The notes beneath the pieces are model-generated. The model saw only the letters and a program-made list of their open reading frames with translations. It made no database searches and was not told the origin of the DNA. Shown piece by piece: positions 11,711-23,418 of a stretch of 64,000 nucleotides of DNA; the stretch's first letter is position 1, and each line of letters opens with the position of its first letter. A program made the position numbers and the translations under genes. Source of the DNA: Gymnopilus junonius (Eukaryota; Basidiomycota; Agaricomycetes; Agaricales; Galerinaceae); assembly GCA_015501075.1 (NCBI GenBank), contig JADNYJ010000111.1, positions 62,001-126,000 on the forward strand, in the 5' to 3' direction.

Positions 11711-14700
11711 AGTTCAATTGAAGTTATTGAAACTATGGCATGTATTCCCACACTCATCCTTTATGCACGCCACCATACTGTGCCCTCGAATTCACATTCA
11801 CACATTCACTCCACTTCCTCAGTTTGAGAGGTATGACCCTGCTGAGTTCTCTCTATTTCTGCAGCCTCTTCGAGGTCCTGTTCATTGCCATTCAATTTAT
11901 ACCGATCCCTCAAAGCTCATGACAACTGAATCGAAGCCCAAGACTGGATGCAGCCTGTCAACAGACTAAGGAGTTCTTGGTACTTTATGACCATTTCATC
12001 AAGTATCATAGGAGCATGATTCATAGTAAACTGTTCATCAAGGCTCACAAGCAGGTCTTGAAGTAAGGAAGGATATTTTGGGTGTGGAGGTTGGCAAAGA
12101 GCAATGGCCTCCTGGTGTAAGGAAATGGCTTCCTCAATGTCAGCTGCAACTCATTGCTGCTGAAATTGGAGGTGAAGTATAGTGCCAAGATTTGCAAGTG
12201 ATATCCAGTGATCTAGATGAGGGTCTGGGTGAAGTCCAAGTGCCTCTCGATATAGTGAAATTGCTTCATCAAGGTCACTGAGATCACCCTGCTGCTCAAA
12301 GTGACTATGAAGTCCTCTGCCAAGGTTATTGAGTGACCTGGATTGATCTGGATGGGAGCCTGGGAGAAGTTCAAGTGCCTCTCAATTTAGTGAAATTGCT
12401 TCGTCGAGGTCCCTCAGAGCACCCTGCTGCTCAAAGTGGCTTTGAAGACCATCAGCAAGTTCATTCAGAACCCAACTATAACTATAATGATTATCTTCCA
12501 TTGTGGCCAGTTTCAGTACTTGTCGCCATGCACTTATGCCCTGCTCAATGTCATCATAATATTTACCTACTGAATACAAATCTTGGTAACCTTTTGCCAA
12601 AGCTATCCATGTCTCGATATCATTACCTTGGAGGTGCACGGCAACCTCAAGACATGAGAGGTGATACTTCACCATGGAATTGCCTTCTTTGCCTAATATC
12701 ATGGCCACTTCATATAACAGTTGAACATTTGAGATATCCTCATCAGGGCCTCAGGAATATATGGTGCCTGGTAAGATGTCAGAGAGATATAAAGTAGTCC
12801 AGCATTGTCGCTCTGCATAAGATACTTTTGCCAAAATTGAGCCAGTTGATTGCGGTAGTGGCATTTGTTCAGTCCCATGAGCAAGATGTAAAGGCCAGTG
12901 TTTGATGGCATAAAGTTCATAATCTCGAAGCTCTGAGTTGGTACATTTCTGCCTATGGAAAGATGGCAAGAACTCCAAAAAGACTACCTTGAGGCACCTC
13001 CTTCTGATTAGAAAGTGACCATCTGCAGGAGTGATAGAATGAAATGATTCCCCATTAGACTTTGGAGTAAAGAATTGAATGAAATCAAGAAAGGAAGCAT
13101 GTAATGACTGCCTTGCAGGGTAGATAGTTTTATCCTTGATATCTTTTTGTGTTTGTAAAGCCACTAGACATTGGTGAATCTCCTCTACATTATGCTGTGG
13201 CATACCCAACAGATGTGCAAAATTGCAGATCAGTAAATCACCTTCAAGAGCCATCGTCACCCCTAGGTAATCACGGACCTTTCCCCAAACATTGGGCAAA
13301 GATAAAGATTGTAGAGCATCATGATACAGGCTCTCTAGTTGCTCACCATTCCCAGTAGCCACCCTTTCTTGCGAGGAAAGAATTCCATCAAGTATAATGT
13401 GGGGGTATCTCTCATCCATCTTGTTCAGTACCAAAGAATGAACTGTTGCTGCCCAAATCAGGAGGCCATCTACAAGAGCTGCCAATCATCAGACCTTGCT
13501 TTGATCAGGCTTTTGCCCTCTCCAATCAATATCATTCATCTCAAAATGATGGAGGAAGTAATGTTCAATTATCTCCTGGGATGCTGGAGGAAAGGGATAT
13601 TTGCAGACCAGAAATTTATCCAGAATATGTTCAATGGAGTAGTTGAAGTGACTCATCAAAACAAATTTCACAGGAGAGTTTAAAGGAATGTTTATGAGTT
13701 CTGCAATAAATGTTTTGCTGTTCGTCCACTCATCCAGACCATCAATGATGATAACAAGTTGGTATGGATATTTCAAAGAGCAGATTGGGTCAATGAGATA
13801 TGCTGCCATGTGCTTGCCAATAGGGTCATGTGTGCCATCAAGCTTCCGCACTGCCTCTGCAACACTGGCGATCACTTGTGGATGCTTCTTTCCAAGCTGT
13901 TTGGCAATGATCTGGATCATCTTATTGGGATGTTCATTGGTCAGATACTGGAGGAATACACCTCCTGCAAGATGGTTGTCCGATTTGAGGAGATGAATCA
14001 GCTGTAGAGCAACAGTTGATTTGCCAAGACCAGCCGGGCCATATATCCAGAGGACGGATTCCTTGGAGTTCGAAATCCATTTGGAGACATCCTTTATAAT
14101 GTCATCACGGCTATTTTCAAGATATTCATTGTGCTTGTATTCTGGATGACTGGGAAGATCATTTAATGAAGCATAGTCTGGTCTACATCAGGGTCCCCTG
14201 CGGATGAGTAGAAATTCATAGTGCATACCAATGTTCCTTTTGATCATCTCAGTATCTAATTTAATGTTGGCTTGTGTCTCAACCTAATTATTGCTCAGGA
14301 TGGATGCATTAACTCTACGAGGACTGTATGAACCTGGAAAAGTTCAATCACTTTATTCAGCCTTGCTTTGATTGCCTGGAGATCGCCAACATGCATGCTT
14401 TGTTGAAGATAGTGTGAAAACAGACCTAGTGACTAAATTGGTGGCATTCTTGAGCAATACTTTCCAGCTTCCTAATGTGGCCCAGTTATATCACACTCAT
14501 GGAGGTAGAATGTGTTACTTACCTCATGATTTTTTTCAGTGATTGTCCAAACTTGCTAGATGGTCCCTCTCTGCTCCCGGACAAAATAACAGCACATGAT
14601 ATAGCAAACTCCCCAGCTGTAGCTGCAATTTCTTTCATGTCATTGTAATTTGAGTGAGTTTGCTAATGACCATGTTACGATGCTTTTACATAAGTAAAAC

Positions 14701-15352
14701 TTCGTTCTTTTAGGAGGACCTTGATGAAACACCTGGCCGTCATGCAGCATCTCAACATTTCTGCAATCAGAGCAAATGGCATGCTTGGGCAGGACATATC
14801 TGGTACTTTCTATTATTAGAACTGGCCAGTCTGATCACTGTGGCGATGCTGTACTGTATTCTGTGTGCTTGCACTATAGTTTTAGTTTGTAAATGACTAT
14901 AATGTGTAATTCCTGTATTTTATATTTGATCTACATTCCTTTGTGTTTTATTTTTACATTCTTGCTGGGCATTTGCTGGCTGTTTAACTGAGGTGGCTAT
15001 AATTGGCTGGGATTTTTATTAGCCAGAATGCTTGGTAATCATGCTTTCTGGGACAATTGTGTTATAGTAACACCCTGACCTTTGTTTAAGTGAAATGTTC
15101 TATTGATCTAGTGTGGGGTGGGTTAGTAGGTGTTATTATATAGCACATAGGTTTTATCTATGCTGTAATTGAAGATGAAGGTCATCCTTGTTGTGCTTGA
15201 TTGGAAATGTAGTGTCAGTGAGTGGACATATCAAATATTCTTGTCAGGTGGACAATCCTTGTTGGGTTCAGCATTTCTATTTACAGGTAAGGTGGGTATG
15301 TTGGTATGCTGGACATGATTACTTTGCTACATTCATGTCCATCAATTATTTA

Positions 15353-15910
15353 GCTTAAGTAATTGAGTCCAAAAACCCGATTACTTAAGCAATTTATTGG
15401 TGTTTAAGTGATTTATCTATAATTAGGGTGACTTATAATTAACTAGCCATTGGATACTTGGTAATTGTATTGTCCAGTATGATTGTGTTGACAAATATAA
15501 ATTTTGTCTAGATAACAAATGTATGCTTTACTCAGATTGGTATTTGATGTCATTTCATCTGCAACAAAGCAGACAAAACTGAACAATTTAAAACAAAGGT
15601 CATCATTGCTGTGCTTGACTGGAACTGTGGTAGTGTTGAGTGGCATATAAACACTTTCCTGTCAAATGAATTTAAATGGATAGACATCCTTGAATTCAGA
15701 AATGCTACTCCCATGCAAGGCAGCAGCACTGTACCCAATTGCTTAATTATATTTATCAAGTGGTTTGCTTAAGTAATTGAGTTTTTTGACCTGATTACTT
15801 AATTGTTCTCATCATTGAGCTTGCTTAAGTAATCATGTCTGAAAACCCAATTATATAAGCATAGCAGTTGATGGCTAAGTAATCGGGGTTTTGGAACTGA
15901 TTATATAAAC
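15353..15910. repeat. Four copies of a 38-bp palindromic repeat
   Basis: Units at 15353-15390, 15767-15804, 15823-15860 and 15873-15910 are each 38 bp. The first has a perfect 11-bp inverted repeat, GCTTAAGTAAT ... ATTACTTAAGC, around a centre reading TGAGTCCAAAAACCCG. The other three keep the TAAGTAAT arm and an ATTACTTAA or ATTATATAA arm with the centre more variable. The last three are separated by 18 and 12 bp. The fixed unit length and symmetric arms suggest a mobile or protein-binding unit more than chance. I do not recognise it. Confidence 0.75.
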
Positions 15911-16323
15911 AAATCAACTAGGTCATGTAAATATAGCATGAGCATCTGGGAGGTGCAGGAAATACTTCCATCCCATTCCATACACTGCCTATTTTGGAAA
16001 GGTCACCCACAATATAAGGAAATTCTTTCATCAATCTTGATATTCAGGTTATATGAAAGACAAAACTTGCTTCTGGTAACCTCATTCCATAGGTGTGTCT
16101 CAATGTAATAAACTAGAAGGTTACTTGCTTTTAACAACCTACTGATATGTGGTTATCAAAGAAATTGATGTGGTTCTCAAGCACTCTGGTGAAGTCCCCT
16201 AACTCCATTATGTGGTTATTAAGTGCAAAATTTTTGAACTGCAAAGTCAAATTCTCTTAGTGAATCACTGCTGTTTATTTCTCAAGATCTTTGATGACTC
16301 AAGCTCCCTGATGCAATTCTCAG

Positions 16324-16899
16324 TAGTGTTTGAAGGTCTAGTTAGGTCTGGTTTTTGGGGTCCCAGGGTTGCTAACTGAGACCAAGACTGGTTAGGCTTT
16401 CTTCCCAGACCCAAAATAACTGAAAATAACTGCAAAAAAACTGTTAACCACAGTTACTAACAGGTTAAGACTGAAATTTTAAAAACTGGTCATAACCAGC
16501 TATAACCATTGGTAATTGCATCTTTGTCACTCAGGATAACTTGTTGTAGTTTTTGTAAGCTTCAAAATGACCTCAATAACATTAAATTTGGTTAAGAAAT
16601 GGCTGAGTTATGAATTTTTAACTGGTAATCTACTCTTTTGGCTGATATTTCACAGCTTTTAGCATAACTTGATGAGTTTTTGGCCTAAAAATATGATATT
16701 GGGGTTGTTTTGATGGGTAGAATTAGGGCTGCACATTAACTGGTCTTAATCAGTCACTTACCAGTCTCATAACTGCAAAAAGACCTGTTAGTTAAAGTTC
16801 AAACTAGGCTAACCACTAACCATGGTCCAGTTATTTGCAGTTAGGGCCAGGTTAGGTCTTGGTTAATTTCCAGTTAACTAAGCTAACCCTCAAACACTA
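16324..16899. mobile_element. Non-autonomous TIR element (MITE-like), 576 bp
   Basis: The left end TAGTGTTTGAAGGTCTAGTT at 16324 matches the inverse of the right end (CTAAGCTAACCCTCAAACACTA, 16878-16899, whose outer part inverts to TAGTGTTTGAGGGTTAG). Flanks are ATTCTCAG (16316-16323) and ATTCTTGA (16900-16907), an imperfect 8-bp duplication that fits hAT-type insertion. The interior has no ORF but many inverted copies of GTTAGG/CTAACC and ACTGGTTA/TAACCAGT-like words, so it could fold extensively. It may be mobilised by a hAT transposase, but not by the element at 3 kb, whose TIR differs. Confidence 0.65.
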
Positions 16900-18380
16900 A
16901 TTCTTGAGCTCTCTGATGTGGGTTTCTATTGTAGCCATTTGCACAGATATATTGTGGATTGCATCTTTGTATTATAAATGTTTTACAGACCCAGATAAGC
17001 AACAATTGATATCAGAAGTTCAAGTACAATAAATCACTCAATAAGACAGGGTATTGTGCATCTATGATAATGGACTTACTAATGCCAACCCCATTCATCA
17101 CAATATGGTTGTACATGGTGTGGTTGTAGGATCTGATGTCACTGCCCCTCCTACCACTATCTCCATTTTCTGATTTTTCTCTAAGTGTGTGTTATTTTAT
17201 TGTAATCAACATCTTACTATAGTATAATTAATACAGAGTAACTATATAGCATTCTCCCAATACTCTACCACTGCTTTCATGAAGCAGGAAAAGCATCGTC
17301 CTGCCACGCAAAGCGGTGGCCCACTAAAACAAGTTCAAAACCAAGGAAGGTGCAAGATAATCCAAGAATGTACCAATATGGCCTGCAGCATGATAACGAC
17401 CTGTCCAACCACTGGTTGGACCCAAGGAACTGGGATCAAAGAGCTAGCAGACTTTACAATGCTGAGAATGCTGATGGCCATTCCAATGGTGATGTCCATC
17501 TTGGACAGTCATTCCAATGGTCCACTCTTGGCATTACGCAGGAATGAGGGCTTGATGATATGAGATTTAGTGCAGTAAATCAGGCAGCTGGAGCTTACTT
17601 TGATGTCAGAGATCTCATTGGCAATTTCCACGTCAGTCAAGGAGGCTGTGTCACCAGCAAGTTGGGCTTTCCTAATCTTTTCAATTACTCTGATCAATGG
17701 ATAGAACAATTAGAAATATTGACATCTACAGAATAGCAGTGCTAAAAGCTCACCCTTTGAAGGCTTTTATTGTCCACAATGCTTCATCATGATTGGCATT
17801 GGCAGCAGACGCAAGTTGGAGGCTGAACAGAGCGCAGATCTCCAGGATATCAGTAAGCTGAAAGGCAAGGTCATCAGAGAGATATGCAGATAATAACTGA
17901 TGTCATTACCTTATCTTCATTGTCCACATCGTATATTATAGCAATGAGTAGGATGAGACCCTTGAGCTCTGGCATTTCTTGGAGTGTGAAGGATGCTGAT
18001 AGAAGGGCTATATCTTTCTCAAAGGATTTGCCTTTCACGAAAGCTTTCTGTTTTTTGATTGGAGGACTGATAGCATCTGGATGTCCTGCCTCAGGTGCTG
18101 GGGTACTTGAATATGGCTGTGAAGGGGGAGTGGTCGACCATGCTGCTACTATGTCAGTGGAAAAGGCTAGGATATGTGCTCCAGAAGACGGCCCCGATCC
18201 CTCTATAGCTGTTGTGAATGATTGCCTTGTTGGGTTGAGGGATGAGCTACTCAGTTGCTCATGCCTGAAACTAATAAGGTTCAAAAACCTATCGCATTTG
18301 TGAATTTGCTTTGTTGTAGGTGCCATGACTAGATGTGTTGCAACAAGAGGACAGAAGGGAAACAAGAGGTCATGGAACAA

Positions 18381-19502
18381 GCATTACACTGCCTTCTGTG
18401 AACTTATATGTTGCCGAACACTGAGGCCATGAGTATGCAGCCTGGCAGCCTGAAGGTTCCATCATGGTCCTTGATGTCAACTGATAGAAACAGATACACA
18501 AGCACATAATTAGGTTTTGGTTCAGGTGATAGTGTCAAGTCCTTAAATAGATCAAAAAAATCAGGGATAATACAGTCTAAACAGACATTCAGAAGCCTTT
18601 AGAAAGCACATAGATGAGCGATGAGAAGTTTCATTTCCAATGAGCTGGGATATTACAAAAAGTAGGGAAAGTGCTCCATTGTGCAACTGAAATATTTGTT
18701 ATAAGTTTGAGTCAACCATTCCAATTTCGTGCAGACAAGACAAGAATTGGTGAAGTTCAAAGGATGGATTGTGAGATAGATGTCGTGCCGCGGCACTAAT
18801 TATGCATCACACAACCATGTATGATCAAGCAATCACTGAAAATTTCCAGAATCTTGTGCACTCAAGAAAGGATGGCAATCGGGGTTTTCGAGTTTGAATA
18901 TCGAGTTTGGTGGATTCATCTTGATGTCGATGGAATTGTAGGCCAGGATACAAGGCCAAAAGTCAGCTTTCTAGCTGCAGTCATTGGTGGATAAGGTTGG
19001 TGGGTTAGATTCCAAGTTGAAATCTGCAGCATATCCATGAGGAGTGTATAGATAATTGGGCCAAATCACAACCACAAGTCATGAGTCAGTGTTATGGGTC
19101 TTTACCACACAAATGGGCTAGGCCTTTGTTTCATGGAAGACCCATGTCGATGAAGCATTAGAAAGGTGAGACAGATGATCACTGATACTGGTTGTGAGTG
19201 TGGTGAGGTTCAAAACAGGGTATATGAGAGATCGGAGAGAGCTCTCAGCTGAGGAAAATAAAATATGTAGAATTAATCTGCCTAATACCTATGTAAGTCC
19301 TGTGCACACGTCACATCTCTTACCCTTCTGCCACCTCAAGCCAACTTGATTCTGAAGCAAATCAACTTACTTATTCATCATCTCAGTAGAGACTCTGAGT
19401 CGCCTATAGACCAATATTCCAGTCTAAAGTGTCTTTCTATACATATCCATTCAGTTGGTGAGTGTTTCAGTTGATTTTCTTCTACTAAGGCAAATAATCC
19501 TT
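18381..19502. other. Gene-free spacer between NACHT-TPR pseudogene and MULE
   Basis: No coding, RNA or clear repeat signal. The promoter of the pseudogene would have lain at its left edge. Confidence 0.4.
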
Positions 19503-19572
19503 GAGTGTACATTTTATGACACAACCAATACACCCCCACAAAATGCAGATCACGTGCAGATCTCACGCCCCT
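19503..19572 (+). repeat. MULE left TIR
   Basis: It contains CCAATACACCCCC and GCAGATCACGTG; it is an inverted partner of 23341-23418 with several mismatches. Confidence 0.7.
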
Positions 19573-19871
19573 GTGCTAGACTCCTATCAACTTGCGCATC
19601 CCTCAGCACATCGTGGAGGTTTTCTGTATATTGTAGACAATAATATAACCTATTTCAATGATAAATATTAAGAAAGCTATTGAAATTCAGTTACTAATCA
19701 AGATATAGAGTATTTCTATTACTATCCTGCCAAGTGTGAGGGCTTGTCCATCGCCTTTTATGTTTTCCAATATCTCCTCTGACTTTTTCAACCTGCTTGA
19801 AGACATCATTGAGGACTGCAGCTAGCTTATGATGAACTCTACCATTTTGTGCTGACGCTTCGAGTATATCT

Positions 19872-22714
19872 TCAAAGCATTGCTTCAGATGTTGTCTTCT
19901 TCCCTCTGAAAAGCAAACCTGTCCACTTTATCAGCTGTTGTTCCACAAACAGCGATGCATGCTTTTGACTTACTTGGGGCTGATTTTCATCATCTGATAT
20001 GTCATTTTCGGCCTCGGTGATTGTCTGGTGATTGTCATGGTGTTGCCTACTCTTTTGCCAATTTTCATCATGGGCAGTGCGACTCTCATCGACATCTTCA
20101 CTGCTACACAGACTTGGGGTTCCAACATTCGAAGAGCACCTTCCGATTTGCAAGACTTCAACTGGTCTTTCCAAGCCATCTGAACTGTCCAGACTATTGC
20201 CATTATGGATTCCCATGATGTTGTAAAATGGGGTGTAGTGTGACCGATGAAGGTTGAGAAAGAATTTGAGGTCAGTAAGTGGCTTGTTTTCCAGTTTTTT
20301 GTTTGCCAACCTGACCAAGTGCTTGCAGAGCAAGAATCTGCTGATGAGGTATGACGGGCAGCTGCAAGTCCAGGTTGCAAGGTCTGTATGATAATTACCC
20401 AGTTCATGCATACTCTGGTCTTCGATTTGCTGCAGTTGTTCTTCATGCTTTTTGCCCTTCAGATTCCCTTTGCATACAGCAAGTTCCTTTCTGATGAGGC
20501 ACTCTTCATCAGAAAGGCCTAGCTCCAACCATTGGCTCCGAAATTCTGTTTGCCAAGGTGCAAGGGCTTTCGGGTGACCAATCCATCATATATCCAAGAT
20601 CGACTCCAAAGTCAACTGTACCTGAGGGAGCACTCCAGTTATAACAAGGTGTGTAACCAGATCGAGTTGCAGGCGGTTGAATTGCACAAGATCATGCCAT
20701 TTAATGTGTTTCCATAGATTCTCCACTACCATTGTGGTTTTCAGCCTTGATATTGCAATGGAAGCAGAGCATGCCCAGAGCACCCATTGCTTTGGTGTGT
20801 ACCAGTGATTCCACATGTAAGCCCATACTTGACTAAGGTCATTTTCGAAGCAATATTGATATACGTCATTGATGGCACCTCAGTAAATCTCTTCTTTTGT
20901 CAGGAACGAGCCATGTTCATCATTGAGTGGTATGCTGGGGTGCTGATGAAAATGAATACAGAATTTTTCGACAATTACCTGCTGGTGTTCTTTTGGACAG
21001 AATTCTGGCAGGTCACTTTTGGAGACCTTCGGGGGAGCCAGCCAGATAGCTATCTTATGGTCTCCAGCTTTCAAGATCAACACAGGAGGGTGACAAGTTG
21101 ACTGTACTGGCTGCTGCATCTGCTGGATAAGTAGTAAGAATGTGAGTAGTCTTTTGTCATGCACGACATAAGTGCCCAACCTTGACATCATCCACCGAGG
21201 CAGGTATGCTTGGTTTTGGACATTCAGCATCATCCTCATGTATGCTGTCCTCTAACCAACCAGCACTAATGCCTGGGACCCAAGTAGGATCAATGAAGTC
21301 AAAGACTTCATGTGCGCATGGAGCACTATAGGCTGCCGGGGGTTTATCCTGGGCTAGCTGCTCCTCTACATAGGTGATAGCATGCCAGTGGCACAATTGA
21401 TGCCTGGCTTTTGGTATTTCCTTTTGAAATCCATCGATTTCAGTGGTATATTTGTCCGAGAGTGTGAACTCTATATTGGGACATCTTTTCGCAATGTATT
21501 TGATCACAGAGTGAAGGAGGCAGTCTTTGGCACCCTCAGGTGCTTTGCCATTGGTTGATGCTGTAAAGCAGAATGCCAAGGGAATGGCCTGTCCATTCAA
21601 CTCACCAATGAACCCATATAATTCATAGCCAGCAGCATTTGTTTTCCCTTTAAATATTTTCAGTTCATAGACTTAACAGAAACACAAAAGGTATTGGACA
21701 TACATGTGGAGTCCATTGCAACTTTGACAATTTCCTCTCCAACAACATCAAGGACACCCTTGAAGGTAAATGTGACTGCATCAATCCCTTCTTCAAGCTG
21801 GACAGGTATGATCTCAATTTCATGTCCCTCCTTTTTTTCGAGGAGCTTGATTGCAGATTTGACTTGGTCATCATCCATTTTCCACTGTTCTTCATTCAAT
21901 GATGCCCACCTTGCATGCACCTGCTTCTCAGTCACTTGTCCTTGAATCCCTTCCAAAAGGATTGCCTCCCATATCTAGTGAGTATTTTAACACTGAATAG
22001 CAGCTTTGAATATATGTAAGCTGATATCCATACCTTGGATGCAGGCATATTGACCCGCTCTTTTATTATTGCCTCGACATCCTCCGTGATTGAAATATCA
22101 AGGTAGCCCCAGTGTGAAAGATGGTGAGTGATGATAATGCCAGCCAGGGATGGAAAATGATCAGACATTGTAATATGCAGATAACCATTACAGTCAAAGC
22201 GGTCCATTGATAGCCTGGCTGCCATTTTTTTACATGGGGTCAAGCCTCTGCTTAGCCTCTTCTCCATGAAGCTGAGCACAGTAGAATGTGAACATCTTGA
22301 TATGATCAGATGTCTGGCTTTTCTCACGTTTCTTATAGCTTTCGAGGCAATTGAAAGTAAGTACTTGATCAGTAGAAGGAAAATTATTTTAACTTACACA
22401 AAGCGGTATCCAGTCACCTTCCAAACCTCATCTGCAATTAATTTCACCATAGTACTGATGTCCCCATCCTCTGTGCATTGCGTAAAATCTTCCAGGCCAA
22501 TCTCAGCATCCAGCTCAAAGGCAGCCAATTTATGCTCTGCCAGAAGGTCGAGAAATTCTTGCCACCCTAGACACATTCGAATGTCTGATTTTCTTGCCTT
22601 CGGGCCCTTTCGACAGCCATCCGAGGCTTTGGTAACATTCTCTTCAACTGTAGAAGACATTTCTTCGTGTTTGTCGGCTCTTTCTGTCATGCCTTCACAA
22701 GCTTTTGGGTACAA
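19872..22714 (-). pseudogene. Decayed MULE transposase with SWIM zinc finger
   Basis: N-terminal part 22714-22394, then 22327-21932, 21956-21660 and 21600-21157. This last part includes the MULE core strand GYELYGFIGELNGQAIPLAF (about 21640-21580) and the CHWHA motif (about 21390). Then come 21239-20880, 20816-20586 and 20528-19872. The C-terminal part holds a SWIM finger (CSC ... CKH, about 20370-20310), typical of MULE/FAR1-type transposases that bind DNA at the TIRs. Damage: the frame breaks near 21160, and TGA stands between EEIY and GAINDVYQY (about 20880) where CGA is expected. The remaining frames are otherwise long, so decay is mostly point mutation. No functional enzyme is expected. 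Confidence 0.8.
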
Positions 22715-23340
22715 GCATTACAGGACTTTAATAACTGCAGATTATGTCCCCACAGAAATAAATCTTGAGCTTGTCGAGTACTGCAATGCATGCATTTCAC
22801 CAATTCTCCTGTCTCTTCTTCATCATTGAGTCAATAAACATGCAAGAAATTTGAGAGACTCATACTGGGGCCTGCAGACTGCATCATTCTGGTGAATAAT
22901 GCATCTCTGCAGCCCAGTGGCTTGTTCTCTCTTTCATTGCCTACATCTGCAACACACCCGCGTCCTTCTTGATGTGTCGTGAAGTATTAAATAAATTGCA
23001 CCACGTGACCGCACCTTTGACGCATAAAAAAGCTCAAAAAGAACACATTACTCTGGGGTTTGAACACTGCACTTTAGTTAAGTGTTGCTTGAATCAGCAG
23101 ACACTTAAAGTACCATTTGATCAATAATTCCACTGCACCAAGTGCTTCTGGATAGTTGGCAAACCAATGTATATGTGCTGAACAGCTTCTTGTCTTATTT
23201 CTCTCCAAAAATGCGAAATTTCATTAAAATGTCAGCTCTATGTGGGTTCCTAATGATTTATTTGCCCTGAAAATAACTCGTGCTGATGTTCTGTAGCTAC
23301 AACTAACTGTATGCAGGGAAGTAAGAGCGGGCGGCCAAAT

Positions 23341-23418
23341 CTGGGGGCGTGGGATGCTCACGTGATCTGCATTTTGCCGGGGGTGTATTGGCTGGATCAC
23401 ATTTTATAGCTACCCTCA
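23341..23418 (-). repeat. MULE right TIR
   Basis: It contains CACGTGATCTGCATTTTG and GGGGGTGTATTGG, the inverse of the left TIR. Confidence 0.7.

Larger units (their letters stand above)
14665..17355. other. Insertion inside an intron of the NACHT-TPR pseudogene
   Basis: The intact copy has a ~60-nt intron at 32121-32172. Here the same intron begins after GAGTTTGCTAA (about 14665) and resumes at about 17355 before GGCCTGCAGCATGATAACG, leaving ~2.7 kb of extra AT-rich DNA. No long ORF is present. It contains four 38-bp palindromes (15353-15910) and a 576-bp TIR element (16324-16899). At 16990-17020 the sequence AACAATTGATATCAGAAGTT resembles the LTR-end/primer-binding junction of copia elements, but no paired LTR or polymerase was found, so that reading is weak. 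The insertion is probably nested. Confidence 0.6.
11806..18326 (-). pseudogene. NACHT-TPR (STAND) pseudogene, copy 2
   Basis: This is exon-by-exon homologous to the gene at 28631-33046. N-terminal exon 18326 to about 17911 starts MAPTTKQIHKCDRF and ends DVDNEDK at a splice donor. Further exons lie at about 17860-17760, 17705-17600 and 17545-17370, then, after a ~2.7-kb insertion, at about 14660-14190. The NACHT domain is at 14170-13490 (Walker A GPAGLGKST at about 14030; Walker B YQLVIIIDGLDEW at about 13740). The linker is at 13485-12751, and TPRs run from 12708 to about 11950 with the terminal stop at 11806-11808. Frameshifts near 13487 and 12720 and several stops break it. Compared with the 28.6-kb copy, many CG sites read TG or CA. 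A STAND receptor would bind nucleotide through NACHT and sense ligand through the TPRs; this copy is dead. Confidence 0.85.
19503..23418. mobile_element. Mutator-like element (MULE) with long diverged TIRs
   Basis: About 70 bp at 19503-19572 is the inverse of about 78 bp at 23341-23418. Both share CCAATACACCCCC, AAAATGCAGATCACGTG and CACGCCCC in the same order reading inward, with scattered differences. Between them lies a MULE transposase relic on the - strand. The TIRs seem to begin GAGTGT/GAGGGT, but I could not find the expected 8-11 bp target duplication, so ends are accurate to perhaps 10-20 bp. The right TIR keeps more CpG than the rest of the element, and this end coincides with the switch to CpG-normal DNA. 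Confidence 0.75.
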
